Below are positions 17,001-28,905 of a DNA stretch of 64,000 bases, in pieces. Below the pieces are notes generated by a model. The model had not been told where the DNA came from. It saw only the letters and a list, made by a program, of their open reading frames with translations, and ran no database searches. This DNA comes from Fragum whitleyi (taxonomy: Eukaryota; Mollusca; Bivalvia; Cardiida; Cardiidae), in NCBI GenBank assembly GCA_948146395.1, contig OX411544.1, positions 59,263,642-59,327,641 on the forward strand, written 5' to 3'. Both the position numbers and the translations under genes were made by a program. The first letter of the stretch is position 1; the number at the start of each line of letters is the position of its first letter.

Positions 17001-18273
17001 TGCGCGACAGATTACAATTTTATCCAGACATAGGAAGGAGTCATTCGAGTATAGTTAACAACAAAGCGAAATTGACAAGATGATTGATTCAAGGGAATAA
17101 TATTGAAATTAAATTGGATGAGTGTGTGGAGCGAGTTTTGAGTGGAATTAATAAGAGGTTATCCAATAGCGCAAATTTTGTTCAAGATGAACAAAATGAG
17201 CGATATTTATAACCTCCCTTTTAAAAAAGTATGCATGCAAGTTCTATAAATAGCTTCATATTCCTTCAAGAACCTATCAAATACTTATAATTGAATGACG
17301 TCAGTGAAATCGCATTTTTTCTAGCTTGATTCATTTTGAAGGACTTTATTGATTCTATCTTTTTCAGTGAGTATGGAGCGTTTTTGAATGGTTTGAGTGA
17401 GTGTTTGGTATGAATAAATAAATGGAGTGCTGAGCAAGTGATTTGGAACGGTTTTGATAGAGATGAATATCAATTTCACAATGTTGTTAACTTTGCCGTC
17501 GTTCCGAGGATTCATAGATCGCCACAGGTACTCAAAATTACAATTTACCGATCGAATCATGCATCCTGATAGAATTGCTTTACTTGTCTTAATCCGACAT
17601 ATTGATGCAAATACCATTGTTGTTGGTACACTTTAAGGTCGAAACTACAGCTTTGAAATTATACATGTACGTTATGAGTGTAATTCCTATATCAGTCGGC
17701 AATCTTTCCAATGACGAAAGTTTTTGCATCTTCGAGACGGCTCTGTGTGCCTCGAATTCCTCAACGACGCAATCTGAGTCAAACGGGTTAAAAAGTAATA
17801 TTTAGAGATTTAAATTGTTAGTGTGTAATTTGAAACAAAGATTAATTAATTCCATATTCATATAATCGGGTTTTCCCCTTTAGTATGAAATGAACGTAGC
17901 GGTGTTTGCTGCTATTCGATCTTTCCTTTGCACCAAGTCAGAGGTAGGATAGAATAAGCACAAAAGGACTAATTATTTTATCCATGTCCTTTTGGTTACT
18001 TAAAGGTGTAAAGTTTGATTATTTGTGTATGAATACATAGAGGAAACGGGGTGTAAGTTTTGGGTGATTGCACTGGTGAGGCGGTAAATTTATCAAATGA
18101 TATTCTAACGCTTTTTTCTCGATAATGCAACGAAAGAAAATGAAGAAAAAACTATTTAGGGTCAATATGTGTAGTTGTTTTTTTTTTTTTTTTCTTTTTC
18201 AGACGAATCATACGCTCCGCCAAAACGTAAGTCAGTCACTTTTATAACTTTTCAAAACATTGAGATTACATAT
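17001..18273. other. Intergenic stretch, no recognisable gene
   Basis: Contains a dispersed repeat copy at about 17370-17480 (GAGTGAGTGTTTGG...GAGCAAGTGATTTGG, as at 4950), a partial one near 17110, and a CRE-type TGACGTCA at 17297. No exon was supported. Confidence 0.5.
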
Positions 18274-18556
18274 CGTTTGTTTGTTTGTTTGAATGGGTTT
18301 TACGCCGCTTTCAACAATTTCGCAGTTATATCGCGGCGGCCGGAGCACTTAACAATGGATTCCTGGTATTTCTTTCACCTGTACTACCATTACACCCTTT
18401 CCTAGCCTCCGACTGCTATCTCACATAGGTTTACGATTATCTACCCATTGGTGAGAGACAAACGTCGGAAAGGATATTTGCCGCCACCGGGGATCGAACC
18501 CACGACTTCCAGATTAGAAGTCTTATGCCTAACCAACTGCGCTATGGTAACGTTAG
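18274..18556 (-). repeat. tRNA-derived SINE (family S), full length
   Basis: On the minus strand, a tRNA-like head (GCGCAGTTGGTTAGGCATAA...GGGTTCGATCCCCGG) and a body shared with 61536-61796 (CTATGTGAGATAGCAGTCGG, TAGGAAAGGGTG, CCAGGAATCCATTG, GCCGCCGCGATATAACTG). The tail is AAACAAACAAACAAA. Confidence 0.85.
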
Positions 18557-18689
18557 AGGGCGATCAAAATTCGCATCTTTAGAACTGTTCAAGCTGTACA
18601 TACGACAATTTTGTCGCCCAACTGCGATGTTTATATGTGTCCAAGTATACAAAAATTGATCATAAGATCGTAGATTAAACATTTTAACA

Positions 18690-18926
18690 AGAGATCAGGT
18701 CTCGATGTTATTAAACTTGTCTCATTCTCAAGTCAACATTTTCTCAAATTTCAATTTTGATATTAAAGTCGTAATTCTGTTTTGATATTCATTTTAATGT
18801 ATTAACATAAAAGATTATATTAATAAGTTGTTATAAATAACAACTTATTAATATTATCTTTTATATTCATACATTTGAAACAATTCTCAGTTGAGACGAG
18901 AAAAGTTTTATAACCTCGGGCCCTGA
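18690..18926. repeat. Fold-back MITE family D, copy 1
   Basis: Long imperfect palindrome with arms CTTGTCTCATTCTCAAGTCA / TCTCAGTTGAGACGAGAAAA and an AATAAGTTGTTATAAATAAC centre. The right end is ACCTCGGGCCC. A second copy lies at 57239-57415. Confidence 0.7.
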
Positions 18927-19084
18927 GGTCAGTCTGAAAGCGTATTTTCAGTATAAACGTTATAGTTAGGTAAAACGATTGGAGAGATTTAGAAAATCTA
19001 AAACAATCAATAAGTTTCTTTTCTTATCAGACGATTAATTCAGAATCCGACGATATCGTCAATTTTGTAATTTCAATAAGAAAT

Positions 19085-19225
19085 ATAATGTATCTTAAAA
19101 CTATACAAATAGCCGTGTGATAACAACCCGTGTGATACTTTATGATATCACATGGATACTTTTAGAACAATGACATAATGCGGTTAATTTTAGAAACATG
19201 GCAAAAAACTTGTATTTCTGTTAGA
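19085..19225. repeat. Dispersed repeat L, copy 1
   Basis: Shares AACTATACAAATA, CCGTRTGATAACA, TTTATGATATCACAT and TTTTAGAACAATGA with 44690-44830. The intervening spacing is conserved. Identity of the element is unknown. Confidence 0.6.
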
Positions 19226-19389
19226 CAACTCTTCTTTCCATTATTTGATTACATTGCTTCATTTTCACACGTGAAAAAAGGCGGTCTCGGTCTCCGTAAT
19301 CTGAATTTGAAATGGAAATTTCATCAGGAGGTCACATTTCAAAAACGATTACAGATAATGAGCCAATATTTTACTTCAGAATATATCTA

Positions 19390-19464
19390 AAGTGAAAGGT
19401 TTCGACACTGGTCAATCCGTGCAATGAGTGCAGACTGACCGGGACCTTCACTCTTTGCACTGTG
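19390..19464. repeat. Fold-back MITE family C, copy 2
   Basis: AGTGAAAGGTTTCGACACTG and CAGACTGACCGGGACCTTCA form imperfect arms around a short centre. Confidence 0.6.
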
Positions 19465-19611
19465 ATGTGAATTCATCGATTATAATCGATAATCAGTTGG
19501 TTTGGGCTTCCGATTTTCAAAATTGACTCAGAAATTTCATAATCGATTAATCAGTTCCTAACACATAAATGAAAGACATTGTAAATTGTTTTCGAAACCA
19601 ACTTCAGTTTA

Positions 19612-19683
19612 ATTGCTCAGCGTGAAACAGTCGTAACTGCCTATATGTTTATAGGCAGTTAACGACTGTCTCATGCTGAGCCA
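19612..19683. repeat. Near-perfect palindrome (fold-back)
   Basis: Arms CTCAGCGTGAAACAGTCGTA and its complement TACGACTG-type GACTGTCTCATGCTGAG, continuing through ACTGCCTATA / TATAGGCAGT, with a five-base centre. Probably a MITE remnant. Confidence 0.75.
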
Positions 19684-19883
19684 TGAATTTGGTAGAAAAA
19701 TCTGCAGAAAAAGTCTTAAGGTCATAAACTTTATCTTAACTTTCACATTCTATTCTTCAAAAGATGATACTGGAACAGCTGTATTAACTTTTAAAAAAAC
19801 GATTGTAAAATCGATCAAAGTTGATTTACTCTTCCAACTAAAAACCGATTATCGGTTGTGATTTGAAACCGATTGCCCTACAC

Positions 19884-20312
19884 TACTTCCAAGATGGTGC
19901 CTTTTAGCGAGACCGTCACATTTTATTCATTTCAGATCTACAAAGATGGAGAAACGAACAATTTCTGTGACAAATTCAGCCACATACATGACTTTTACTT
20001 TTAATTGAGATCAAATTCTACCAGCTTAAGTTGTCGAACATAGTAAATAAGCATTATTTGAAATGATTGAAGAGAGTAGACAGACCGGGGCCCTTTCTTT
20101 TTGCACTTCCAACTTCCAAGCTGGTACCTTTTAGCGAGACCTTCACATTTGATCTATTTCAGATCTACAAAGATGGAGAAACGAACAATTTCTGTGACGG
20201 AATCCAGCCACAAACATGACTTTAACATTGGTCCGAAATGGAGATTATAGTCTTCGAGCTTAAGTTGACGATCATTGTAAAAAAAACACTGTGTGAAATG
20301 ATTGAAGTAACT
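19884..20312 (+). repeat. Tandem duplication of an exon-like segment
   Basis: Two ~200-bp copies (19884-20070 and 20108-20312) share CCTTTTAGCGAGACC, then TTTCAGATCTACAAAGATGG and AGAAACGAACAATTTCTGTG. Each has an acceptor-like TTTCAG just before ATCTACAAAGATGG. The open frame after the ATG (MEKRTISVT...) ends within about 25 codons in both. I cannot tell whether this is an exon or a non-coding repeat. Confidence 0.6.
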
Positions 20313-20887
20313 ACATGGTCATTTTATCATTCAAATCGGGGGCATTTTGTTTACACAAGTCTTACTGTCTGCCTGCTGGCTACCTGCAAAACTGAGTCAA
20401 CTGAGTAGAGTTGTATTCAAGGTCATATTTGTCATGGCGCTATTTGATATAAAAACGCATAATCAGGTAACAAGGCAATTATCATCCGACAATGGCAGTG
20501 TTACCTATCATGGTCAAACTCAAGTACTGGTATAGCTTTTTTGTTAATACGCCTTGTTAACAAAGTTATCTCTTTTTTTTTTCTTTCTTGAGCTAGTAAA
20601 ATACTTGATTGTACGCAGTATACAAGATAATGACGACAGCAATTGATGTAAACTAGTCCAAATTCAAAGTATGTTTATAAACGAATAATTGTAATAGAAT
20701 AAGAAATTGTTATTTCTCCATTCTTAGATTTATTTAACATCATATACGATTAATAACATTACAACAAATGCTGCATTTGCTTTCCATTTGGACCTGGGGC
20801 CAACTTATTTATATCCCCGGACGGGCATTGATGCCGCTTTATCAGTTTATCACTAAGACAGCTGGTTACCAGCTCAAGACTGGTCCA

Positions 20888-20937
20888 AATATCGACTATC
20901 AGAATAGCCTAAAATAGGCTATTCGGATAGTTGAAAG
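20888..20937. repeat. Short perfect-type palindrome
   Basis: GACTATCAGAATAGCCTA then AAATAGGCTATTCGGATAGT: 18-bp arms with almost no loop, about 300 bases from the RBR gene 1 end. Confidence 0.7.
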
Positions 20938-21062
20938 TGGGACAAGCCTACACCCGGTAGGTTTTGGGTTGGAAATAAGTTGGTCGATTTTAAGAGACAA
21001 ATATAGACGTTATGTATGTTGACTAAATGCTAATAAACACACAGACAGGAAACATTTAGTAT

Positions 21063-21079
21063 TTTATTCAGTTTTTATT
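21063..21079 (-). promoter_or_regulatory. Candidate polyadenylation signals of RBR gene 1
   Basis: Two AATAAA hexamers on the minus strand (21063-21068 and 21074-21079), about 155-165 bases after the stop codon. Confidence 0.5.
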
Positions 21080-21232
21080 TAGGTATTGCACAATTCCATA
21101 TCAATTTCAATTCAATCATTTATCGATTTCTCATCTATACGAAGCACAACTGATGAACTTTCAACACATTTCAATAAAATTCAACAATCTTATCATATGA
21201 AGTACTTTCAAATATTTGCGAGGCTTTCGTGT

Positions 21233-23954
21233 TTACAAGTCACATTTGTTAACAGTCGCATAAAGACATTTAAGTGTCCTCAAGGACTGTCTTCTGGTAT
21301 TTCTAAACATTTCTACCAATTCTCCAGGTTTTCGGTCAGACCCAGACAAAAACCCTTTCGATATTTCGTCTGCTATAGCCGAAAGTCGAATGATCATATA
21401 CTGTAAACGTAGGACATACGTCTGAGGTAGTTTGTTCGAGTCCATGATTAACGCCGTGCTTTCCGCCACCCGACTCAATTCCTGGTGTAATGAAATCAAT
21501 TCGTTCAAATATTCGGGTAACTTGGCCTGTTCTAGGGGGTAACTCGCACGTTTCCCTTCGAAGTCCAGACGTACACTGACTCCTCGTTTTGAGTTTTTAC
21601 CAATAAAGGATGCCAGGTGCTTGACTAATTTTGACTTGGCTGTTTTTAGTTGTCTCAGTTTAACAGGATGTAGGCCAGTTCTGTGCTTGACAGCAACATT
21701 GTACCACTTCTGCTTTTTGTTACTAGATTTTCTACGGTCTTCTTCGATTGTAACTTCACTTGTCATGTGCTCGTTTCTGTAACCGTTTTTGTAACATTCA
21801 TTACCGTGCGTGTTCGAGTTCCAATCCCTACCACAGCCCCAACAGAACGTGCCGCCACAAACACACGCCATGAAAGGACATCCCCCGTCCTTTTCTAAGA
21901 ATTTTTTGCAGTGCGGACAATTTTTACCATTTACGATGACATGGTTTAGTGATTCAACAGGTGCTAATCCTATATCACCGGTTTCCTTTAGCTTTTTGTA
22001 ATAATCGGTGAATGTATCACACGGCGCCGGCCAATGGGGTTCCCCGAGACAGTCAAAACAAAACGTTTGTCCACAATTGCAGTTAACCATTTTAACATCC
22101 CCACTGCTGACCTTTACAACACGATAACAGTTAGTATTTGGACACCATTTCGCAATCTCTTCACGCTCTATCTTGTTGTCGTGGCAATATTTAGCATGTT
22201 TAATGATGTCTTGGAATCCAAGAATACTCAAAGCCGTACCTACGTCAACTCGATTATCACAGTCAAACTCCGGACAAGTAAGACTGGTCGAGGCTGAGTT
22301 GACCCGATCTTTTAGATACTCTGACCAACAACTGTTACAAAACCAATGTCTACACGACTGTAAAGCTGTACCAGGAGTTTGGTCTCCGAGTAAGTCATAA
22401 CAAATGTCACAAAATTTACCAGTAAGACCTGACAATTCCTTAGTGTTTCTATTGCTTATATGTATTTCTTTAGAATGAGCATTTTCCGCCTGTAAGTAAG
22501 AGGATAGATAGAACTCGTCATTAGGAATATATGTGTCATTTGACCAATCTGCACATTTTGCCACACATGAATTTTTTGGCGTGGCATTGTGTTTCCAGAC
22601 TGAAGAATGTGTGTCTTCAATTTCATTAAAAAACTCTGGTAGTGTTTCCATATAAAGCACGGTCCTTTTGATACACTCTGCTACTGTGGATTCCATGTAA
22701 TCGAAAAGAGTCTCGATTCTTTGTCCTACAGAATATTTGGCACTGGTTGTGTTTAACATTACTTGAAAAATACTGCTTTCGTTTGCATAAGTTTCATTGT
22801 ATTCATCCAAAGTAAATACTAAGCAAGCATGGAACTGGATGGTACGTTTTATCATTCGGAAGGAAGACTTGTTCTTAACATGTTCAGATATATCAATGAT
22901 AAATTTTCTTGGGTAGCACCGACATTCAATAAACCTGTTATCATATTTTTTTCTCAGTTCTAGTGGGTTTGTCTCATTTTTTGACAATGATAGGAGGACA
23001 GCATCACATTTCTGTGTTCTGGTATTTAGTTCAGTTTCTTGCACTGGCATTACTTTTTCAGTGCCTTCCTTAGGTACAACTTGTTCATATATTATCTTTC
23101 TATTTTTGTAAGCGACTTCCCCAGAATCAGTGTTTATTTGGCTTGTTTTTCTACGCTTCCTTTTCCTAGTTTCTTTACAAAGTGTTTTACTTTTCATTAA
23201 ATCAGAAAGATTAATAGTGCGACTGGCTTCCATATTTTCAGAACTGTGTTTAAAAGGGTCACAAAACATCGATTTGTCCTCTTCTAATTCATTATTTTCT
23301 AAAAGATCTATTTCCTCCCTTATAAGACTACGAAATTTGTTTGATTTGTTACAGATTTTTTTAGAGTTGCAATTACACCGTCTCCGACAGGGGCAATAAT
23401 CCGACTGATATGGGTCTCTGACAGATCGTGTGTAATTGACACCGCTTGTTCGTGACGGTGGGTAGAGAACTTCATATCTTACACTACTCGGTATAACGTC
23501 TTCTTCCTCATTATTATTGTCAAATCTATCAAAGGATTGACTTCTTAATCGTACGATCCTCCCTCGACGAGTGATAACTCGACTTGGCCTTACTTGACGC
23601 GGTCGACGTTTACGTCTACCGTCCAATAAACTATCAGCATTCAAATACCCTACATTACGATGACTCCAGTTCTTAGCTTTTTTCCAACTCCATGGTTTAC
23701 GGGAAGTGTGGACGCTGATGCAGTTTGACTTTCGAAACAGCTTGTGTCGTTCCACGACTTGTACGTTATACGGTCGATCGTCAAATTCGCCATCAACAAT
23801 TTTGTTTTGAATGAGACTTGGCAGTTCCCATCGACCTTTTTTGTTGATTGAATACGGTATTCGACTGGCCTTCAGATCAACATCGCCCACAATGTTTTGT
23901 CTTTCAATGTTGTCACCGCTTATGATAAGATTCTTGATAATGACTGCATGAGTC
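21233..23954 (-). CDS. RBR gene 1, exon 2 (almost the entire protein)
   Basis: Acceptor TTTTACAG|GACTC at 23955-23956 (minus strand). The open frame runs 906 codons to TAA at 21233-21235. The join completes an AG|G arginine codon, as in the paralogue, which fixes the splice site. The ATG lies in exon 1, so starting at the internal GTG (23890) would drop 50 residues. Confidence 0.88.
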
Positions 23955-25050
23955 CTGTAAAATAATATTATTGTTCATGTTATAAGCATCTTCATGAATT
24001 ATCAAATTATTATCATTATTATGATTATTACAGTGATTACAATAAAAATCAATATGATAATATGATTATTATTATTATTATCATTTATTAATGTCATTAA
24101 TTATTATTACTATGTATTATTGTTACCATTTTTGTTATCATCATATTTTGATTTTTTTTCTTTTTAATAATCGCACACAGGAGTTTTAATCGACAATGCA
24201 TTTATGGTTGCCATAGACCAAATAATACTTTGATTTTCAGACTTTTCAACTTTATAACTACATTTTCCAGAAATGTGTGGGTGTGTCGGGGGGGGGGGGG
24301 GGGGGCGGGGTCGGATATGATCCCCTTAGCATAATTCTTCTTTTCAATCACTCAGTCCAGTCATTCAAAAAAGTTCTGGTATAGTATATACCAATTTGAA
24401 ATCGTCCAAAACGATCAACATTTCAATGAAATTTAACAAATCTTTCCTTAATTTTATTGGCAAGTGTGGGTTTTAAAGTATCATAATTGGTCCGTTGCGA
24501 CCCCTTAAAACAAAATAACGTTGATTTTTTTTTTTTTTTTTTTTTTTTGGATAAAGGGTGGAAATAAATATCTATAATTTTGTCCAACTTTGACGAAATC
24601 AGCGATATTGAATTATCTTCCTTAAATTTCATTCAAAACTCGCTCCAAGCACTCATTCAATATCATTCGGGAATCATTCAAAAATCACTCAACTTGTCGA
24701 TTTCACGGTGTTCTGACTGTAAATTATGGTCATTTTATTGATATGAAAGACATATCTCCTGTTGACTTCCGCTGGTTCAAAGCGCGGAGATCCGCCCTTC
24801 GTTCAGGATGTAAAAGCATTTAGCGCGCGCTTTAAGATGATACCCCGCTTTGTACGTACACATACGTACAAAGCGGGGTATCATTTCGAAAGCGCTTCGC
24901 TAACGTTTTCATCCTGAACGCAGGACAGATTTTAAAAATGAAAATTTACACACAAAAAACTTACCTGTAGTTTCGTTGATACGCTGATTTGTTGATCCTT
25001 TTAAAACTGTTGCCCGATCTTATTCCGCCCTTGGACACTTTAAGAACCAT
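21233..25050 (-). CDS. RBR-type (Ariadne-like) E3 ubiquitin ligase, gene 1
   Basis: Two exons (24965-25050 and 21233-23954) give 935 residues starting MVLKVSKGG. RING1: Cys544, Cys547, Cys563, His565, Cys568, Cys571, Cys589, Cys594. IBR: Cys633, Cys638, Cys654, Cys656, Cys661, Cys664, His669, Cys674. RING2: Cys708, Cys711, catalytic Cys721 in EKDGGCPFMAC, then Cys726, Cys728, Cys733, Cys736, His745, Cys749. RBR enzymes take ubiquitin from an E2 at RING1 onto the RING2 cysteine and pass it to the substrate. The IBR phrase CFDCLGEPHWPAPCD resembles Ariadne/ANKIB1 proteins, and a helical C-terminal region (about 775-920) fits an Ariadne-type autoinhibitory domain. The ~540-residue N-terminus is unfamiliar and has a basic stretch and a CPCRRRCNCNSKKIC cluster (about 216-230). 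Paralogue at 34449-38025. Confidence 0.9.
24290..24306. repeat. Poly(G) run in RBR gene 1 intron
   Basis: About 17 consecutive G with one C near the end. A (T)24 tract follows at about 24525-24548. Both are error-prone in sequencing. Confidence 0.9.
24630..24720 (-). repeat. Dispersed repeat with GAGTG...GAATGA pattern
   Basis: The inverse of the repeat at 4950-5065 and 17370-17480 (ACTCGCTCCAAGCACTCATT on the plus strand). Located in RBR gene 1 intron. Confidence 0.5.
24791..24927. repeat. Fold-back MITE family A, copy 1
   Basis: Long palindrome: TTCGTTCAGGATGTAAAAGC and CTAACGTTTTCATCCTGAAC GCAGG ends, with a perfect central hairpin TGATACCCCGCTTTGTACGT / ACGTACAAAGCGGGGTATCA. Other copies are at 29239 and 57816. 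Confidence 0.85.
24965..25050 (-). CDS. RBR gene 1, exon 1
   Basis: Eighty-six bases: ATG at 25050, donor CTACAG|GTAAGT. It encodes MVLKVSKGGIRSGNSFKR and ends QRNY plus two bases. The same length, phase and sequence (MVLKVSK.G.RSGNS.KRIN) occur in gene 2 at 37940-38025, which supports both. Confidence 0.85.
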
Positions 25051-25145
25051 ATCAAAAGTTTTGATCGAGTAACGCCCCCCAACTTAAGTGTTGTTCACTC
25101 GAGGACCACGAACGACGTACTGATTTCCAGAACAGTCAACGTCGT

Positions 25146-25236
25146 CTTATAAAAATATTTCACAACAAACTGCAAGTCTAAGCAAGATCGACGATTTGTT
25201 ATGCAATGCAACTGGGCGACTGAATAGATATATATA
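25146..25236 (-). promoter_or_regulatory. Candidate TATA elements of RBR gene 1
   Basis: On the minus strand, TTTTTATAAGACG (TATAAG at 25146-25151) about 96-101 bases before the ATG, and TATATATA at 25229-25236. Either could set the start site; neither is decisive. Confidence 0.35.
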
Positions 25237-25469
25237 GAACAAATATGTAATTTCTCAAAATAGAAATATCGGATTTTCCCAACAAAGCTATATTTAACTT
25301 TTATACTGTCATCATACAATCAGAGACGGAGTGCAATCATCGTCTATACAGAAAATATCACATTTTTCCAATTTCGACGATATTTTGGAATATCAGTACG
25401 AATATTTCAAAGTTTTGCCGTCTGTTGATTTACAAATGTAGAAAAGAAGCTAAAGAATTAAGATACATC

Positions 25470-25585
25470 GAGGGTTCAGCGCAAGACTGTAATAAATGTA
25501 TATACACTGTATAAACGCTTAGTACAGTCTTGCGCTGAACTGTATAGACACTAAGTACAGTCTTGCGCTGAACCCTTGATATAAT
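25470..25585. repeat. Inverted and direct repeat of a 22-bp motif
   Basis: GGGTTCAGCGCAAGACTGTA appears forward at about 25473, and its complement TACAGTCTTGCGCTGAAC appears at about 25523 and again at 25557. It looks like a fold-back element with one duplicated arm. Confidence 0.65.
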
Positions 25586-25677
25586 AAACAGCTTTTAAAA
25601 CGAGGCATGAATATTTCGTTTTTCGTCGCGCACAGTCGCATGAATAAAAAAGATGTGTCTTTGTAATTGTATGTATC

Positions 25678-25932
25678 TGGGGCCTGTTTTGCTAAACATC
25701 TTACGATCATCAAGTTAAAAATTATGATTGCTTCTACCGTAGTAACTAAATATGGAAATATACGATGCATTATCTCAATGGAATCGTCTTCTAAAGGAAT
25801 CGTCCCATAAAGACGATTCCATAGAGATATTGCAAGACAGAATCTCACAATTCATATGAAAACCCAAAGTACGATTTTTGATTTTGACTTACGACTTATT
25901 TTATCGTAAGACCTTTAGTAAAAGAGGCCCCT
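25678..25932. mobile_element. MITE with ~28-bp terminal inverted repeats
   Basis: The left end GGGGCCTGTTTTGCTAAACA and the complement of the right end GGGGCCTCTTTTACTAAAGG match at most positions and continue through TCTTACGAT. The interior has a further hairpin (GGAATCGTCTTCTAAAGG / AAGACGATTCC). Confidence 0.75.
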
Positions 25933-26301
25933 GGTAAACAAATGTTCATGGTCCTTTTTATGCGATTTGGGAGTTGTTTTCCCTAAACTCTGGCAAGTGC
26001 ACGTTAGACACATATGTAAACTGTGGAACCATATCATGATGAACAAACAGACTCGCTTCATCATTCAAACATGTAAATTTATCCTACCAAACATTCGAAT
26101 ATTTAGAATTTATGCATCAACCAAAATGCTACGCCCAAAAATGAAATAGGACATGTCCATTGGGTATGTTTCGAAGCAGTGCTTTACCACAGCAGGTATC
26201 AACAGGTTTTTGCGTGCATTTATGAACATTTGATCTCTAATAAATCACTCGCAACCGACTATGCTTTCGTCCTTACCCCCGTCTGAGACGAATAAACCTT
26301 T

Positions 26302-26580
26302 GTTTGTTTGAATTGAGTTTTATGCTGTTTTTAACAATCTGACAGTCATATCGCAGCGACTTGAGCACCTAACAATGAAGTCCTGGTATTTCTCACACCG
26401 GTACTACAATTACATCCTTTCCTAGCCTAAAGCTGCTATCCTACATTGGCCATGATTAAATCAGCCCATTGGTGAGAGACTTATAGTCCGAAAGGAAGAG
26501 TACCGCTGTCGGGGATCTAACTAAAGACCTTTTGAACGAGAGTCGACGCGCTAGCAACTGCGCTTTGACTGCGGCTGAGG
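26302..26580 (-). repeat. SINE (family S), diverged copy
   Basis: Same body as 18274-18556 on the minus strand (CTAACAATGAAGTCCTGG, TCCTTTCCTAGCC, CCCATTGGTGAGAGAC) with more substitutions. The tRNA head is badly decayed. Confidence 0.7.
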
Positions 26581-26963
26581 CAAATACCTTTTGAGACCTA
26601 ACGACGACTACGACGTCTTTTTACGTCACGTTGCTTGCAGAAAATACGACGACGCACCTACAAGCCACGAGGGTTGATGCGTCGACAAGTTTATTATTTC
26701 GGTCAAAAACCATTGAATATTTCCAAAATCTTCACGAATGATCCCTCTGTATATTTTACATTAAAGAAGGCGATAGTTATATGTAAAACATTCATGTATA
26801 GATAAAATATACATATGTGATCCGTCACGCGAAAACATGGGAACTTTGTAGAATGAATATTTGAAAAAGAGATTTGGTCCAGCGTAGGTGAACCAGAGGT
26901 GGCATTTCAAAAATCCTTTCACAGGACGGAAGGTTAGATTGATCATTCTAGATTCAGAAAATA

Positions 26964-27042
26964 AGCAAAGTGCGAAACGCTTCGACCCTAGTCAGTCTGC
27001 GCAGGCCGCGCAGTCTGACTAGGGTCGACAGTTTACGCACTG
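26964..27042. repeat. Fold-back MITE family C, copy 3 (near perfect)
   Basis: CGACCCTAGTCAGTCTGCGC / GCGCAGTCTGACTAGGGTCG, 20-bp perfect arms flanking AGGCC, within longer imperfect arms GTGCGAAACG...GTTTACGCAC. Confidence 0.85.
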
Positions 27043-28799
27043 CCCAGATGGCCCCTTTTCGCGTGACGGGTCAGATATATAATTACCCTGACATACGGTA
27101 GACAAGACATCGCTCCTCACTCTTTTAGTATTTCAGAAAAGTTTATAGCGTTTATTTGATTTTCGTCCGAGATCTTTAAAGAAAACACAATAAGATAAAC
27201 AATCTTTCATATTTTCAAATTTTAAGAAAACGTGTGAATATGTATTGATTTTATAATCAACGCGAATAAAACGAGTAAGTTCACATCGAATTTAAATCAT
27301 GCGAACATGTCTAGCTTAAATCTAAAAGTAGTAGGCCTACAGCCTCATCGAATTTGTAAAACCTTGAAATATTGAGAATACATTAGCCTACCTTTTTGCG
27401 ATAAGGAACAAGTTGTTTCGTCATGATCCTTACAAATAAAGTGATTATCATATATTTAGGCAGTGATATTGCAAAATCGCATTTGAATAGTTTCCAAGTG
27501 AGCGTCGCTCTGAGAAACAAAGTTTATAATCTTTTTTATGTAATTACAACGTCGCAACGTCATTCGGAATTTTGGCGAGCGGTGACTATTGTAATGGTAT
27601 TCAAACAATTGTTTGTAAAATGTTGATTTTTCAGTATTTTTAGCGAGATTTTGAGTATTATTCGCGAAGATATGAAACCATTTACTCTCAAATGTTCGTT
27701 TTAATGGGCTTATTCTGGACATATTTATATGAGGCATCCACGTATTTATTGAAGGACCCTTCCGTTTAAAACTGTTTGTAGCATTTTCGACATGAATTAA
27801 GTCAAGATCGACGATTATTTATAATTTGTCTCTCTCCGATGTGCACCATTAGTCAAAGAATCAGCGGCCGTTACATTTATAAAGGTTTTAAATACAAGCT
27901 GATGCTGTGATGCTGTGATATTTCAGAACAAGTAGCACAACGCTGATACTCTGCATATATTAATAATGACTGAACATATTATAAGTACTAAGGTAACAAT
28001 GCCAAATGCAATTTGTAATATAAACAGTAACATGATATAAAAAAGTATAATTTCTGTAGAGTATTCTTCGAAATATTTATTTCTTCGATAATGTAATATT
28101 TGAGAACAAATTGCAGGGCGTTATCTGATTATCATATTTTCACATGTACAATTTCTTTTTTCGCAACGAATGGATGTATCACTCCAGTATGCAAACAGAA
28201 ACGTCCACCATCAGTACCTTCAGTGTTTTGATATTTGCTGCAAACCATGCGTCGTGTTTGCGTTTTTCTAGGAAGTTCTATTGAAGTTCGTGCAACTCGC
28301 TTACGTATTGTGGGTAATTTTCAAATAACGCGTAAGTGTTATAAGGAAACATGCATCTTTTGTAATGTATACTCAAACACAATGTAAAGGCCCCACCCAA
28401 AAAAGATGCAAGCACTGTTCTGAATAATAAATAAACATTAGACTCTTTTTAATAGGCTTTCACCTATGAAGGGACATATAGAAACTGCACGTCCCAGCAT
28501 TAACCATTTGGCATCACTGTTTCTTTGGGGGCACTTAAAAATGTCCCTTTGGATTGCTTGTTTAAACTTATTGTAGAAACAAGTTCTGAATTGTATCATC
28601 AAAAGTACCGTTCCTTTGAGAATGAAAGAACAGCATCAGATTTCACATTCGTTTTAAGCAAGAATCATTAAAAAGATCTCCATTTAGGTATGGTTTTGAA
28701 TTTTTCGACCGTATGACCAAAAATTCGTCGCATGACAAACGGTGGGTTTAAGTGTTTCTAATTCCCTCATTCGACACTATTCCAATTTATTAGGATCGT
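27043..28799. other. Intergenic stretch, no gene seen
   Basis: AT-rich, no coding signal beyond short frames. No repeat family from elsewhere in the window was noticed here. Confidence 0.5.
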
Positions 28800-28905
28800 C
28801 TTAACCATGTAATGAAACTAAAAACCTTATCACATTGTATGAATAGGCGAAGCGGATTCAAAAATGGGTGTGATAAGGTTTTTAGTCTTATACCTCTACG
28901 AAATG
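28800..28905. repeat. Fold-back element family G, copy 1
   Basis: ACTAAAAACCTTATCACA and TGTGATAAGGTTTTTAGT are perfect arms around TGAATAGGCGAAGCGGATTC. A relative lies at 63705-63775. Confidence 0.8.

Noticed and set aside
19178..19390. 70-codon ORF with KKGGLGLRNL reminiscent of LINE C-termini
   Set aside because: Only one short phrase matches, and it overlaps dispersed repeat L; too little to call.
21683..23399. Plus-strand ORFs within RBR gene 1
   Set aside because: Antisense shadows; the minus-strand frame carries all conserved zinc ligands.
25519..25848. 109-codon minus-strand ORF
   Set aside because: Runs through two unrelated repeats (the 22-bp inverted motif and a MITE), with no conserved motif.
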